Shown here in pieces: positions 8,129 through 16,200 of a stretch of DNA of 32,772 nt. The translations under genes and the position numbers were made by a program. This DNA comes from Nitriliruptorales bacterium (lineage in GTDB: Bacteria; Actinomycetota; Nitriliruptoria; Euzebyales; Egibacteraceae): assembly GCA_009379795.1 (NCBI GenBank), contig WHTC01000009.1, forward strand, positions 1-32,772, written 5' to 3'. The notes beneath the pieces were generated by a model, which saw nothing but the letters and a program-made list of their open reading frames with translations, did not search any database and was not told where the DNA came from. Each line of letters begins with the position of its first letter. Within the stretch, counting starts at the first letter, position 1.

Positions 8129-9108
8129 GGCACCAGCCAGACGTCGAACTCCGCGAAGCTGCCCAACCCGCCGGGGAACGCCCCGCCGGGGCCGAGCACG
8201 CCGCTCCGGCCGCCGCACTCCGGTCCGCTGGCCAGGGAGAAGTGGACGTAGTCGTCGGAGGGGAACGGCTGGCACAACCCGACCTGCCTGGCCACGGTGG
8301 CCAGCGCCGCGTGGTCAGGCGTGTCGATCGCCATGCCGTAGTTGTGCAGTGACATGCCCGGTGCGGCCACGCGGCCGCCCACCGGGTCGGTGATGGCCGC
8401 CTGGCACGCCGGCGTCCGGTGCCCCGAGCTGATCGCCAGACCGCGGCCGAGCAGGTCCTCGGCCCGCAGGATCGCGACCTTCATGTCGTCGGTCAGATGC
8501 GCCACGTCCACCTGGCCCCCGCCGCACCGCGCGCCGTAGCGACGCAGCGCCGAATCGTCCCGTACCGGCGCTCCTGCCCGGTCGGCCAGGAGCGCCAGCT
8601 CATCCTCCGGCAAGCCCGCGCCGGCGCCCGGCGGGCCGACGCTGATCGGCAGCCCCAGCGTGTAGGTGATCTCCAACTCGGCGCGGGCCCGCGCCCGCCC
8701 GCCCTGACCGGCGGTGTCCTCCAGACCCGACCCGCCGTCCATGCGCTCGGCCGACTCCACCTCCACCCGCACGTAGGGGCCGGACGGGTCGTAGTCGAAC
8801 GCGGTGAGCGTCCCGCCGTTGCGTTGCGCCCAGTCCGCTGCCGCCCGCCGGACCCTCCGCTCGTTCACCCCCGACGGGTTGATCAGCCCGAGACCGAGCA
8901 CTCCGCCCTCCAGTTGCGCGCGCACGTCCTGGGCGCCCGCCAACGCCGCGGCGTCGGCGGCCGTGACCGCCCCCGCCCGCAGCGTCGACGCCCACCCGAC
9001 CTGGAACAGCAGCACGCCACCGGCGAGCAGCGCCAGCGCCAGCAGGAGCAGCGCGGGCAGGACCTGCCCGCGCTCCCCCCGCGCCGCCACCACCAGTTGC
9101 CGTCGCAT
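8116..9108 (-). CDS. TadG-like protein fused to M15-type D,D-carboxypeptidase domain
   Basis: 330 residues. Residues 1-70 are TadG/TadE-like: basic leader ending RGERG|QVLPALLLLALALLAGG, then a helix and the AVTAADAAALAGAQ segment typical of pilus-assembly TadG. Residues about 200-305 form a peptidase M15 (VanY-like) domain: ISSGHRTPACQ at 227-236, the zinc signature S253-L-H255-N-Y-G258-M-A260-I-D262, and the C-terminal ligand H289 in DDYVHF. The catalytic Glu normally three residues before that His is Asp286 here, so activity is uncertain. The expected target would be peptidoglycan stem peptides. The ATG has GGGAGGA 7 nt upstream, and the gene lies 31 nt after flp. Confidence 0.8.
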   Translation of the reverse strand: MRRQLVVAARGERGQVLPALLLLALALLAGGVLLFQVGWASTLRAGAVTAADAAALAGAQDVRAQLEGGVLGLGLINPSGVNERRVRRAAADWAQRNGGTLTAFDYDPSGPYVRVEVESAERMDGGSGLEDTAGQGGRARARAELEITYTLGLPISVGPPGAGAGLPEDELALLADRAGAPVRDDSALRRYGARCGGGQVDVAHLTDDMKVAILRAEDLLGRGLAISSGHRTPACQAAITDPVGGRVAAPGMSLHNYGMAIDTPDHAALATVARQVGLCQPFPSDDYVHFSLASGPECGGRSGVLGPGGAFPGGLGSFAEFDVWLVPWDR

Positions 9109-9139
9109 GCTGCCGTCCTCCCGCGATCCGCCGGCCGCC

Positions 9140-9343
9140 CTAGCCGCCGCTGCCCAAGATGTCCTGGATCATCTGGAGCACGCCATCGCGGATCTCGGTA
9201 CCGATGTCGGTGGTCGCCAGCACCCCGATGATCACCGCGACCACGACCACGATCCCCAGGTACTCTGCCGCGGTTTGGCCAGATTCCCGGCGCAGCCGCT
9301 GCGCCGCCATGGCCACCCTGTCGAGCATCTTCGTCACCATCAT
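9140..9343 (-). CDS. flp: Flp-type pilin
   Basis: Major pilin candidate of the Tad pilus, 67 residues from ATG 9343 with GAGGAGG 9 nt upstream. The prepilin leader ends RRESG|QTAAEYLGIVVVVAVIIG: Gly22 is the cleavage residue, with Glu at +5 and Tyr at +6 of the mature protein, followed by a 20-residue hydrophobic helix and a short amphipathic tail ending GSGG. Mature length of about 45 residues is typical of Flp. The prepilin peptidase needed to process it is not in the window. First gene of the second transcription block of the pilus locus. Confidence 0.9.
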   Translation of the reverse strand: MMVTKMLDRVAMAAQRLRRESGQTAAEYLGIVVVVAVIIGVLATTDIGTEIRDGVLQMIQDILGSGG

Positions 9344-9514
9344 CGCCACTGACCTCCTCGGGTCGTCACGCCGGCGCATCCAGCGCCGACCGTCACTGGC
9401 ACGCTACGCGGTCGCCCACCACGCGCCCAGAGCCGTAGGACCCAACTTCGGAAGCGAAAAGGGACCCACGCCGGCTGGGACCAAAGGCCTACTGCCCGGT
9501 CATCGGGTGGCCCA
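9344..9514 (-). promoter_or_regulatory. flp upstream region with repeated GGACC motifs
   Basis: 171 nt between the VWA gene stop and flp, the only sizeable gap in the locus. On the plus strand it holds GTAGGACCCAA (9435-9445), GGGACCCA (9461-9468) and GGGACCAAAGGCCT (9477-9490). The last matches the DosR/DevR box pattern GGGACTWWAGTCCC at 11 of 14 positions. A possible -10 for flp, TAGCGT on the minus strand at 9406-9401, would give a leader of about 50 nt ending in the GAGGAGG ribosome site. The locus encodes a DosR/NarL-type regulator, so autoregulation through these sites is a reasonable guess. Confidence 0.4.
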
Positions 9515-10756
9515 TCAGGCCATCAGTGCCGGGCAGTGGACGTAGGAGATGGATTCGCCGAAGCGCTCCCGGTAGCGATCCCGCGCGTCCTCCAGCTGCT
9601 CCTGGATCTCGTCTCGGAGCTCCAGACCGACCTCGCGGGCGGCGGTCCGTTGGTCCCGGACCCGGTTGGAAGCCGCATTGCGGATCTCGATGATCGCGCG
9701 CCGCTCCTCCTCGGAGTCGGCTTCCCTCGCCAGCTCGCTCATGCGCTGGTGGGCGGTGACCGACAGGCTCAGGTAGCAGCTGAAGACGTCGTTCATCTGC
9801 CCGATGACGCAGAAGAACTGGCTGAGCAGCGCCGAGTGGCGCTCGCGCTGCTTGTCGAAGTAGCCGCGCAGGTCGTCGCCGCTCTGCGCAGTGGTGTAGT
9901 CGCCCCCGGTGGCCTCGGCGATCGCGCGCAACTGGTCCTCATCGGCGGCGTCCACGCCGAAGCCGACGACATCGACGGTCACGTCGATCCCCTCGGCCGC
10001 CAGCGCCTCGGCGGCGGCGACCGGGTCGCCGTCGCAGGTCTCGATGCCGTCGCTGACCAGGATCACGCGGTTGGCGTCCTCGCCGCGGTCGGCGAACACC
10101 TCGCGGGCGGCTTCCAGCGAGCCGGCCACCGGCGTCCAACCGGTCGGCTCGAAGCTTTGCAGCACATCGGGGAAGGTCTCGAAGTCGACCTCGCCGACGT
10201 CGGCGAGCGTGTCCACGCCCGCGCAGCTCTCCGGGCGGTCGGCCTCCTGGTTCGAGCCGCGGTGGCCGTAGACCATGAACCCGATGTTGAACAGGTCCGG
10301 GGTGCCGGTGACGTAGCGCTCCAGCGCCTCCCGGGCCGCCTCCATCTTGGTCTGACCGCCGCCCGCGGAGCCGGCCATGGACCCCGACGCGTCCAGGATG
10401 AGCAGCAGGTTCTGCTCGCGCTCCAGCAGGTCGAGCGCCTGCACGCCGCCAGGCCCGGGGCAATCGATGTCGGCCGCGCAGTCGTCGACGGCGGGGTCGT
10501 AGCCCAGCTCCTCCTCGATGAAGTCGGGCACGAGGTTGCCGTCGGTGTCCACGGACCACTCCGGCCCGAGCGCCGAACCGGTCGGCTCGGGGCTGGGATC
10601 CTCGGGTGTGGTGGGGTCGGCAGTGGCGGTGGGGCTCGGCGGCGGGGCCGTCGGCTCGCTGTCGGGTTCGGCGTCCCCCCCGGTGCAGGCGGCCAGCAGG
10701 ATCGCGGCGGCCAGGGTCGCGGTCCAGCGTCGGCGGCCGGTGCGGGTCAGCGTCAT
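9515..10756 (-). CDS. von Willebrand factor A-domain lipoprotein
   Basis: 413 residues. Signal peptide with lipobox LLAAC (Cys24), a Pro/Thr/Ser-rich linker to about residue 62, then WSVDTDGNLVPDFIEEELGYDP, a thrombospondin-type-3/EF-hand-like calcium loop, then a VWA domain from about residue 115 with an intact MIDAS (D122-A-S124-G-S126) and SDGIETC. Residues about 320-400 are rich in Glu/Arg and probably form a coiled coil (EIQEQLEDARDRYRERFGE). It should be surface-anchored and bind a protein or matrix partner through a metal ion. It begins at ATG 10756 with a 4-nt ATGA overlap with the response regulator stop, so it is the last gene of the first Tad block. It may supply the adhesin role usually carried by a VWA-containing TadG, which is inference. 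Confidence 0.85.
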   Translation of the reverse strand: MTLTRTGRRRWTATLAAAILLAACTGGDAEPDSEPTAPPPSPTATADPTTPEDPSPEPTGSALGPEWSVDTDGNLVPDFIEEELGYDPAVDDCAADIDCPGPGGVQALDLLEREQNLLLILDASGSMAGSAGGGQTKMEAAREALERYVTGTPDLFNIGFMVYGHRGSNQEADRPESCAGVDTLADVGEVDFETFPDVLQSFEPTGWTPVAGSLEAAREVFADRGEDANRVILVSDGIETCDGDPVAAAEALAAEGIDVTVDVVGFGVDAADEDQLRAIAEATGGDYTTAQSGDDLRGYFDKQRERHSALLSQFFCVIGQMNDVFSCYLSLSVTAHQRMSELAREADSEEERRAIIEIRNAASNRVRDQRTAAREVGLELRDEIQEQLEDARDRYRERFGESISYVHCPALMA

Positions 10757-11400
10757 CGGTGGAGCTCCTCGTCGCGGCGCCCGACGCCGAGCCAGGCGGC
10801 GACCGCCTCACCCCGGCGGCGGACACCCAGCTTGGCGTAGACGTGGTTGAGGTGGTTCTTCACGGTCTTCTCGCTCACGTGCAGCGCGGCCGCGACCTCC
10901 CGGTTGGACCGGCCCCGCGCGACCTGATCCATCACCTCGGCCTCACGCGCCGTCACCCCCGCCGTCTGGGCGGCAGGGTGCTGGTGGCCGCCGCGCACCG
11001 CGGCGAACACCGCGGGTGCCACCGCGGGTGAGAGTACCGTCCGCCCTGCCGCCACATCCCGTACCGCCTGGACTAGGTCCTCGGGGCTGAACCGGCCATG
11101 AACCAGATACCCGGACGCCCCCGCCTGGATCGCCCGGGTCACCGACGTCTCGTCGGCGGCGTAGGTGAGCATCAGCACCTTGGCGTGCCGGCTCAGCGGC
11201 CCGGCGGTGCTGAGGCCGTCGCTGACCGGCATGCGCACGTCGAGCAGCACGACGTCGGGACGCAGTGCGCGGGCCATCACCACCGCCTGTTGCCCGTTGC
11301 CGGCCTGACCGACGACCGCCAGGTCGTCGTGCAGCCCGAGCAGCGCGGCGACGCCCTCGCGGATCACCGCATTGTCGTCAGTGATGAGCACGCGGATCAT
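10753..11400 (-). CDS. NarL/DosR-type response regulator
   Basis: 215 residues from ATG 11400. Receiver domain 1-120 with the acidic pair D8-D9, phospho-acceptor D54 (VLLDVRMP) and T79; LuxR-type helix-turn-helix at about 149-205 (TAREAEVMDQVARGRSNREVA, then VSEKTVKNHLNHVYAKLGV), in which K178, K181 and N182 are the positions that contact DNA in DosR/NarL. The conserved receiver Lys in GYLxKD is replaced by His101 (GYLVHGR), which may alter phosphorylation signalling. It overlaps the histidine kinase by ATGA at 11397-11400 and the VWA gene by ATGA, so kinase, regulator and adhesin are translationally linked. The ORF track joins it to an upstream shadow reading to 12633. Confidence 0.9.
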   Translation of the reverse strand: MIRVLITDDNAVIREGVAALLGLHDDLAVVGQAGNGQQAVVMARALRPDVVLLDVRMPVSDGLSTAGPLSRHAKVLMLTYAADETSVTRAIQAGASGYLVHGRFSPEDLVQAVRDVAAGRTVLSPAVAPAVFAAVRGGHQHPAAQTAGVTAREAEVMDQVARGRSNREVAAALHVSEKTVKNHLNHVYAKLGVRRRGEAVAAWLGVGRRDEELHR

Positions 11401-12692
11401 GACCGCTCCGGGCGCCGGCGGGCGCGACGCGCCCGCCGGGGGGCGGGGATCTGCTGGAGGGCCGGCTCGGGTGGCGCCGCGGGCTCGGCGGCGGGAACGG
11501 TGAGCTGCACGCGGGTGCCGCCACCCGCCGCAGCCTCCACGGTCAGGCGCCCGCCGATCCGCTCGGCGCGCTCGATCATGCCCAGCAGACCGAAGTGACC
11601 GCCCGCGGCCAGCCGCTGCAGGTCGCCGACCTCGCTGGCGGTAGCGGCGGACTCGGGCAGGCCGCGCCCGTCGTCGGTCACCGTCAACCGCAGCTCGCCG
11701 TCGCCGCTGCCCAGCACCACCCGCACCGCCGCCGCGCCGGCGTGGCGCTCGACGTTGCAGAGCGTCTCCCGCAGGATGCACAGCACCTCGTACCGGTCCC
11801 CGGTCGACAGCGCCGGGGCCTCGCACGCTTCCGTGACCACCGCCACACCGCTCTGCTCGCTCCAGGCCGCGGCGTGTGCCCGGACCGCCTCGGCAAGCGG
11901 GCCGTCGAGTCGGTCGGCGCGCAGATCGCCGACGAGTTCTCTCGCCTCGCTGGCGGCCTGCTCGGCGGCGCGGGACAGCCCCTGGGCACGGACGGCGGCC
12001 TGCTCCGGCGCGCGCTCCACCCAGCCGGCCAGGGCGGCGGCGGACAGCGACAGTCCGTGCAGGGTCTTGATCAGCGAATCGTGCAGCTCCCGCGCCACGC
12101 GTGCGCGCTCGTCGGCGACCACCACCAACCGGCTGCGCTCGGCCAGGGCCGCCTCGGTGGCCAGCTGGCGTTCCAGCAGACCCCGCACCGCCGCTCCGGC
12201 GCCCGCGCCGATCGGGTACAGCACGGGAATGCCGAGGCTGTGGAAGCCCAGGGTGATACCGGTGACCGGGGCGTGGAGCACGACGGTCCACAGGTGCGCG
12301 CCGACGATGAGCGCGGCGAACAGGACCGCTCCCGTCCACCGGTAGAGGATCCCGGCGAGCAGCGCGCTCGACAGCGCGACGTACACCGCGGGGCTGACCG
12401 GGCCGGCCACAGCGAGGATGCCGAGCACGAGGACCAGGTCGGCGACGAGCAGCGACGGGTGGCTCAGCAGCAGCGGGGCCACCCGTTTCCAGGCGAGGAT
12501 CGGTGCGAGCGCCACCACCGCGGCGACGACCATCACCGCGCCGAGCACGGCGACCCCGGCGCCGCTGCCCCCCGGGAGCCACAGCACCGTGAGGAGGATC
12601 GCGATGAGCCGCAGGTCCAGCACCAGCCGGCACAGCGACGCGACCGGGTCACGGCGGGTGGGGGAGGAGACAGCGCTAGCCAAAGAGCTCAC
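11397..12692 (-). CDS. Membrane sensor histidine kinase (HisKA_3 type)
   Basis: 431 residues. The N-terminal half has about five or six hydrophobic segments between residues 22 and 170 and no evident extracellular domain, so the signal is probably sensed in or at the membrane. The dimerisation/phospho-acceptor box is ERARVARELHDSLIKTLHGL with His204, typical of the NarX/DesK class that pairs with NarL-type regulators. The ATPase domain has N313 (ETLCNVERHAG) and the G1 box D340-D-G-R-G344. A proline/arginine-rich tail ends the protein. The GTG start at 12692 lies 17 nt inside tadC. Its partner is the next gene, overlapping by 4 nt. Presence inside the tad gene chain suggests the pair controls pilus genes. 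Confidence 0.9.
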   Translation of the reverse strand: MSSLASAVSSPTRRDPVASLCRLVLDLRLIAILLTVLWLPGGSGAGVAVLGAVMVVAAVVALAPILAWKRVAPLLLSHPSLLVADLVLVLGILAVAGPVSPAVYVALSSALLAGILYRWTGAVLFAALIVGAHLWTVVLHAPVTGITLGFHSLGIPVLYPIGAGAGAAVRGLLERQLATEAALAERSRLVVVADERARVARELHDSLIKTLHGLSLSAAALAGWVERAPEQAAVRAQGLSRAAEQAASEARELVGDLRADRLDGPLAEAVRAHAAAWSEQSGVAVVTEACEAPALSTGDRYEVLCILRETLCNVERHAGAAAVRVVLGSGDGELRLTVTDDGRGLPESAATASEVGDLQRLAAGGHFGLLGMIERAERIGGRLTVEAAAGGGTRVQLTVPAAEPAAPPEPALQQIPAPRRARRARRRPERS

Positions 12693-13563
12693 CCAGGTTC
12701 ACGCCCGAAGCGATGTACAGGGCGACGATGATGAGCACGAGCGCACCGGGCACGATGAGGGTGGTCACCAGCAGACCGATCCGGGGAGCGGCCTGCGCGG
12801 CGCGTCGGCGCGCGTCCTGCTGGAACTCCCGGCGCAGGTCGACCGCGATGTCGGCGAGCGTGTCGGCCAGCGGCGAGCCGAGCTCTTCCGCCTGCAGCAG
12901 GGCGGTGACGAACGTGACCAGCGTCTCCGAGTCGTTGCGGGACCGCAGTTCGCTGAGCGCCTCACGACGGGGTGAGCCCAGGTCCATCTGGCGCAGGGTC
13001 AGCATGATCTCTTCGGCCAGCGGGCCGCCGAGCGCGTCGGCGACACGCGCGAGTCCCGTCCGGAAACCGGCGCCGGAGGCGACGATGACCTGGAGGATAT
13101 CGAGGAAGTCGGGCAGATCTCGCTGGATGCGCGCCTGACGGCTGCGGGCCTGGCGGGCCAGTGCGAAGTCGGGCATGAGCCAGCCGAGCACGCCGAACGC
13201 CACCACGAGCACGGCCGACCCGCCGGCCGCGGACAGCGCCAGGCCGGCCCCCGCGGCCATCACCGTCCACGCGCCCTTGCGACCCGCGTAGCCCTCCAGA
13301 GTCGTGGGCCGGCCGGCGGCGTCGATCCGGTGGCGCACGAGCGCCATCCGGCGCCGCCCGAGGAGCCGCAGCGTCCGCCGCGCCAGGCGGCGGCTCAGGG
13401 CCTCCATCAGCCGCCCGAGCACCGCGACTCGCGTTGCCTCGTCCGACTCGGCGACGCCGGTCATCCGCCGTGCCGCCGGGCTCGGGGCGCGCACCAGTTG
13501 CAGCCCGACCACGGCGACGGCGTAGCAGGCGACGAGCGCCAACGCGGGGACGGCCGGGTTCAC
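12676..13563 (-). CDS. tadC: Tad pilus inner-membrane platform protein TadC
   Basis: 295 residues with a T2SSF domain in the C-terminal half: RDLPDFLDILQVIVASGAGFRTGLARVA at about 145-172, then LGSPRREALSELRSRNDSETLVTFVTALLQAEELGSPLADTL in parts, and a closing helix VPGALVLIIVALYIASG. Two further membrane segments lie near 95-130. TadC with TadB forms the membrane platform that couples the TadA ATPase to pilin insertion. The GTG start overlaps the tadB stop by 4 nt (GTGA). Order tadA-tadB-tadC supports the label. Confidence 0.9.
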   Translation of the reverse strand: MNPAVPALALVACYAVAVVGLQLVRAPSPAARRMTGVAESDEATRVAVLGRLMEALSRRLARRTLRLLGRRRMALVRHRIDAAGRPTTLEGYAGRKGAWTVMAAGAGLALSAAGGSAVLVVAFGVLGWLMPDFALARQARSRQARIQRDLPDFLDILQVIVASGAGFRTGLARVADALGGPLAEEIMLTLRQMDLGSPRREALSELRSRNDSETLVTFVTALLQAEELGSPLADTLADIAVDLRREFQQDARRRAAQAAPRIGLLVTTLIVPGALVLIIVALYIASGVNLGELFG

Positions 13564-14498
13564 GTCGTGATCCGGGTGGTCTGGCGGATGAGGACGAAGC
13601 CGGCGGTGTAGAGGACGCCGGCGATGATCAGCGCGAGCTGACCAAGCCCTGATCTGGTCATGTCCTCGATTACGCCGGGGCTGAGGGCGTTGAGCATCAG
13701 CAGACTGGCGGCGCCGAGACCAGCCACGATGTAGCTGGTGAACACCGACCCCGCCATGATCGTCCGCACCTCGCGTCGCAGGTCCTTGCGCGCGTCAAGG
13801 GTCTCGGCCATGTCCCGCAGCGCGCGGACGAGGTCGCCGCCAGCGCGCTGCTGAATCACGAGCGTGGCCACGAGCACCGACACCTCGCTGGACGCCATCC
13901 GCTGCTCCAGGTGCGTCAGCGCCTCCTCGACGGGGTAGCCCACCCGCAGCTCCTCGGCGACGTAGGCCAGCTCGGCGGCGGCCGGACCCTGCAGCTCCGC
14001 GGCGGCCATGTCGATCGCGCTGCGCAGCGCCAGCCCGGCCGAGGAGGCGTTGGACAGGATGCGCGCCACGTCGGGCAGTTGGGTGACGAGGACGTCGCGG
14101 CGCTTGCGCCGCTGGCGATCCAGCCACGCCCAGCAGCCCCGGACGCAGCCGGCGCCGACGGCCACCGCCAGCCACCAGGGCAGGATGAACCGGGCGATCA
14201 GCGTCCCCGCGATGCCTGCGGCGGCGGCCAGCCCGAGGAAGTCCGCGACGCCGAGCTCGACCCCCGCGGCGGCCAGCGTCTCCTCCAACCGGCGTCCGGG
14301 ACGGGTGCCCACCAGGAGGTCCTCGATCGCCCCGCGCACCCGCCGGCGGGCCCGCCGGCCAGCGGCCAGGCGGCTGCGCTCGGCGACGGCGGCCCTTTCC
14401 CGCCATCCCCGCTGGCACTGGTCGACGCCGGCGATGGCCACGAGCAGCACCGCCAACAGCAGCAGGAGCGCCGCCGCCGGGCTGGGTTCTGCGATCAT
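13560..14498 (-). CDS. tadB: Tad pilus inner-membrane platform protein TadB
   Basis: 312 residues with an N-terminal helix (ALLLLLAVLLVAIAG), a basic cytoplasmic stretch, paired helices near 85-125, and a T2SSF domain from about 135: VTQLPDVARILSNASSAGLALRSAID, VEEALTHLEQRMASSEVSVLVATLVIQQRAGGDLVRALRDMAETL in parts, then two C-terminal helices. This is the standard TadB architecture. Its ATG overlaps the tadA stop by 4 nt and its stop overlaps tadC, so the platform and motor are made in coupled fashion. Confidence 0.9.
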   Translation of the reverse strand: MIAEPSPAAALLLLLAVLLVAIAGVDQCQRGWRERAAVAERSRLAAGRRARRRVRGAIEDLLVGTRPGRRLEETLAAAGVELGVADFLGLAAAAGIAGTLIARFILPWWLAVAVGAGCVRGCWAWLDRQRRKRRDVLVTQLPDVARILSNASSAGLALRSAIDMAAAELQGPAAAELAYVAEELRVGYPVEEALTHLEQRMASSEVSVLVATLVIQQRAGGDLVRALRDMAETLDARKDLRREVRTIMAGSVFTSYIVAGLGAASLLMLNALSPGVIEDMTRSGLGQLALIIAGVLYTAGFVLIRQTTRITT

Positions 14499-15829
14499 TC
14501 CGCCTCCCGCTCGGGCGCCTGGCCCCGCTCGTACAGGAATGGGTGGGGGATCGCGGCGCCCGCCAGCCGCAGGCGTCGCTCGAGCCCCTCCGGCAGCCGG
14601 AAGTGACGGAAGCGACCGGTCACCACCCGGTCGGAGGCGAGCGGGTCGGCGTCGAAGTCGAAGACGGTCGCCAGGCGGAAGCGCTCCCGGCGCCGCGAGG
14701 CGACCACGGCGATCTCGGCGACCCGGCGGGAGCCGTCCGGTCCCCGGGACAGGTGCACGATCAGGTTGAGGGCGCTGTTGATCTGGTCGCGCAGCGCCTC
14801 GAAGGTGATCGGCAGGTCGCTCATGGATGCCAGCGTCTCCAGCCGGATGACCGCGTCCTCGGCGGAGTTGGCGTGCACGGTGGTCAGGGAGCCCTCGTGG
14901 CCGGTGTTCATCGCCTGGAGCATGTCGAGGGTCTCGCCGCCGCGCACCTCGCCGACGACGATGCGGTCGGGGCGCATCCGCAGGGCGTTGCGGACCAGAT
15001 CCCGGATGGTCACCTCGCCCTCGCTCTCCACGTTGGGTGGACGCGACTCCAGGGAGACGACGTGCGGCTGCTGGAGCTGGAGCTCCGCGGAGTCCTCGAT
15101 GGTCACGATCCGCTCGGTGGCGTCGATGCAGCCCGACAGCGCGTTGAGGAACGTGGTCTTGCCGGTCCCGGTTCCGCCCGAGATGATGACGTTGCAGCGC
15201 GCGGTGACGGCGGCGGCGAGCAGTGCTCTGGCCGGCGCGTCCACGCTGCCCATCGCGACCAGCTCATCGAGGGTGTAGGTGGTGGGGAATCGGCGGATGG
15301 TGATGACCGGCCCGGACAGGGATAGGGGCGGGATGATCACGTTGACGCGCTCCCCGCCGGGCAGGCGGGCGTCGACCATGGGGCTGGACTCGTCGACCCG
15401 CCGGTTCACGGCGGCGACGATCCGGTCGATCGTCTGATACATCTGCGCCTCGTCGGCGAACCGCGCCTCGACCCGCTCCAACCGGCCGTCGCGCTCCACG
15501 AAGATGCTGTGCGGGCCGTTGACCATGATCTCGGTCACCGACTCGTCGGCGAGCAGCGGCTCGAGGATCCCCAGGCCCAGCGCCTCGTCGACGATCTGGC
15601 GGATGAGCGCGGCCCGCTCGAGGGTCGACAGCATCGGGCCGTCCCGGGTGATGAGGTGGCCGACGATGCGCTCGAGCCGGGCGCGGCGCTGGCTGGCGTT
15701 GAGCTGCGACAACTCGTCGAGGTCGACCTCCTCCAGCAGCATCGACCGGAAGCGGGCGACCGTCCCGCTGCGCTGCGGCAGCGCCTCCGGGGTCGCGTGC
15801 TGGGCGGCGACGCGGTCTTTCAGGCCCAC
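14495..15829 (-). CDS. tadA: Tad pilus assembly ATPase TadA (CpaF)
   Basis: 444 residues from GTG 15829, the usual length for CpaF/TadA; the ORF-track start at 16633 runs back through two other genes. Motor ATPase of the type II/IV secretion superfamily that powers Flp pilus assembly. Visible features: N-terminal domain with [25 protein letters not shown] in part, [20 protein letters not shown], Walker [10 protein letters not shown] at about 217-225, Asp box [10 protein letters not shown], Walker B region [14 protein letters not shown] and the His box [17 protein letters not shown]. The start codon overlaps the tadE stop (TAGTG), and its stop overlaps tadB. Confidence 0.95.
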   Translation of the reverse strand: MGLKDRVAAQHATPEALPQRSGTVARFRSMLLEEVDLDELSQLNASQRRARLERIVGHLITRDGPMLSTLERAALIRQIVDEALGLGILEPLLADESVTEIMVNGPHSIFVERDGRLERVEARFADEAQMYQTIDRIVAAVNRRVDESSPMVDARLPGGERVNVIIPPLSLSGPVITIRRFPTTYTLDELVAMGSVDAPARALLAAAVTARCNVIISGGTGTGKTTFLNALSGCIDATERIVTIEDSAELQLQQPHVVSLESRPPNVESEGEVTIRDLVRNALRMRPDRIVVGEVRGGETLDMLQAMNTGHEGSLTTVHANSAEDAVIRLETLASMSDLPITFEALRDQINSALNLIVHLSRGPDGSRRVAEIAVVASRRRERFRLATVFDFDADPLASDRVVTGRFRHFRLPEGLERRLRLAGAAIPHPFLYERGQAPEREAE

Positions 15830-16200
15830 TACGGTCCCCCGATGGCGTCCTCGTCGGGCAGGTGGGCGGTGCGACTGACCGTGAGCTGCTCGGCGGTGAC
15901 CTGCGGGACCAGGATCGGCGTGCGGACGCGTACCGTGACCTGGGCGCCGCCGGTGGCGCTGGCGTCGGCCCGGGGCTGCAGCCAGGTGGGCAACGCCTCG
16001 ACGGCGGCGGCCTCGCCGTCCTGGCCCAGGGTGGCGGCGCGGCTGCCGGTGCGCGCGGCGTTCTCCGCCGCGGTGACGCTGGCGGCCACCAGCAGCAGCT
16101 GCCAGGCCAGCAGCGCGGCGAGCAGCAGATAGGGCAGGATCCCGAGGAACTCCACCGAAGCGGCGCCGCGCGCCTCGCCAAGCCGGCGCCGGGCACTCAT
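15829..16200 (-). CDS. tadE: TadE-like pseudopilin
   Basis: 123 residues from ATG 16200, overlapping the previous stop by ATGA. The leader MSARRRLGEARG ends at Gly12, followed by AASVEFLGILPYLLLAALLAWQLLLVA: Glu at +5, Phe at +6, then the membrane helix, and SVTAAENAARTGSRAA, the usual TadE segment. The periplasm-equivalent part is a short beta-rich region (QVTVRVRTPILVP). TadE proteins are minor pilins processed by the prepilin peptidase. It stands directly after another TadE domain that is fused to TadZ, so the locus encodes two. Confidence 0.85.
   Translation of the reverse strand: MSARRRLGEARGAASVEFLGILPYLLLAALLAWQLLLVAASVTAAENAARTGSRAATLGQDGEAAAVEALPTWLQPRADASATGGAQVTVRVRTPILVPQVTAEQLTVSRTAHLPDEDAIGGP

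Noticed and set aside
9344-9514. Cyclic di-GMP (GEMM) riboswitch upstream of flp
   Set aside because: Read on the flp strand, the conserved tetraloop-receptor and core blocks of GEMM could not be aligned; the region is better described by the GGACC repeats.
11400-12633. Long N-terminal extension of the response regulator in the ORF track
   Set aside because: It is an Arg/Gly-rich out-of-frame reading of the histidine kinase gene; the receiver domain begins at ATG 11400.
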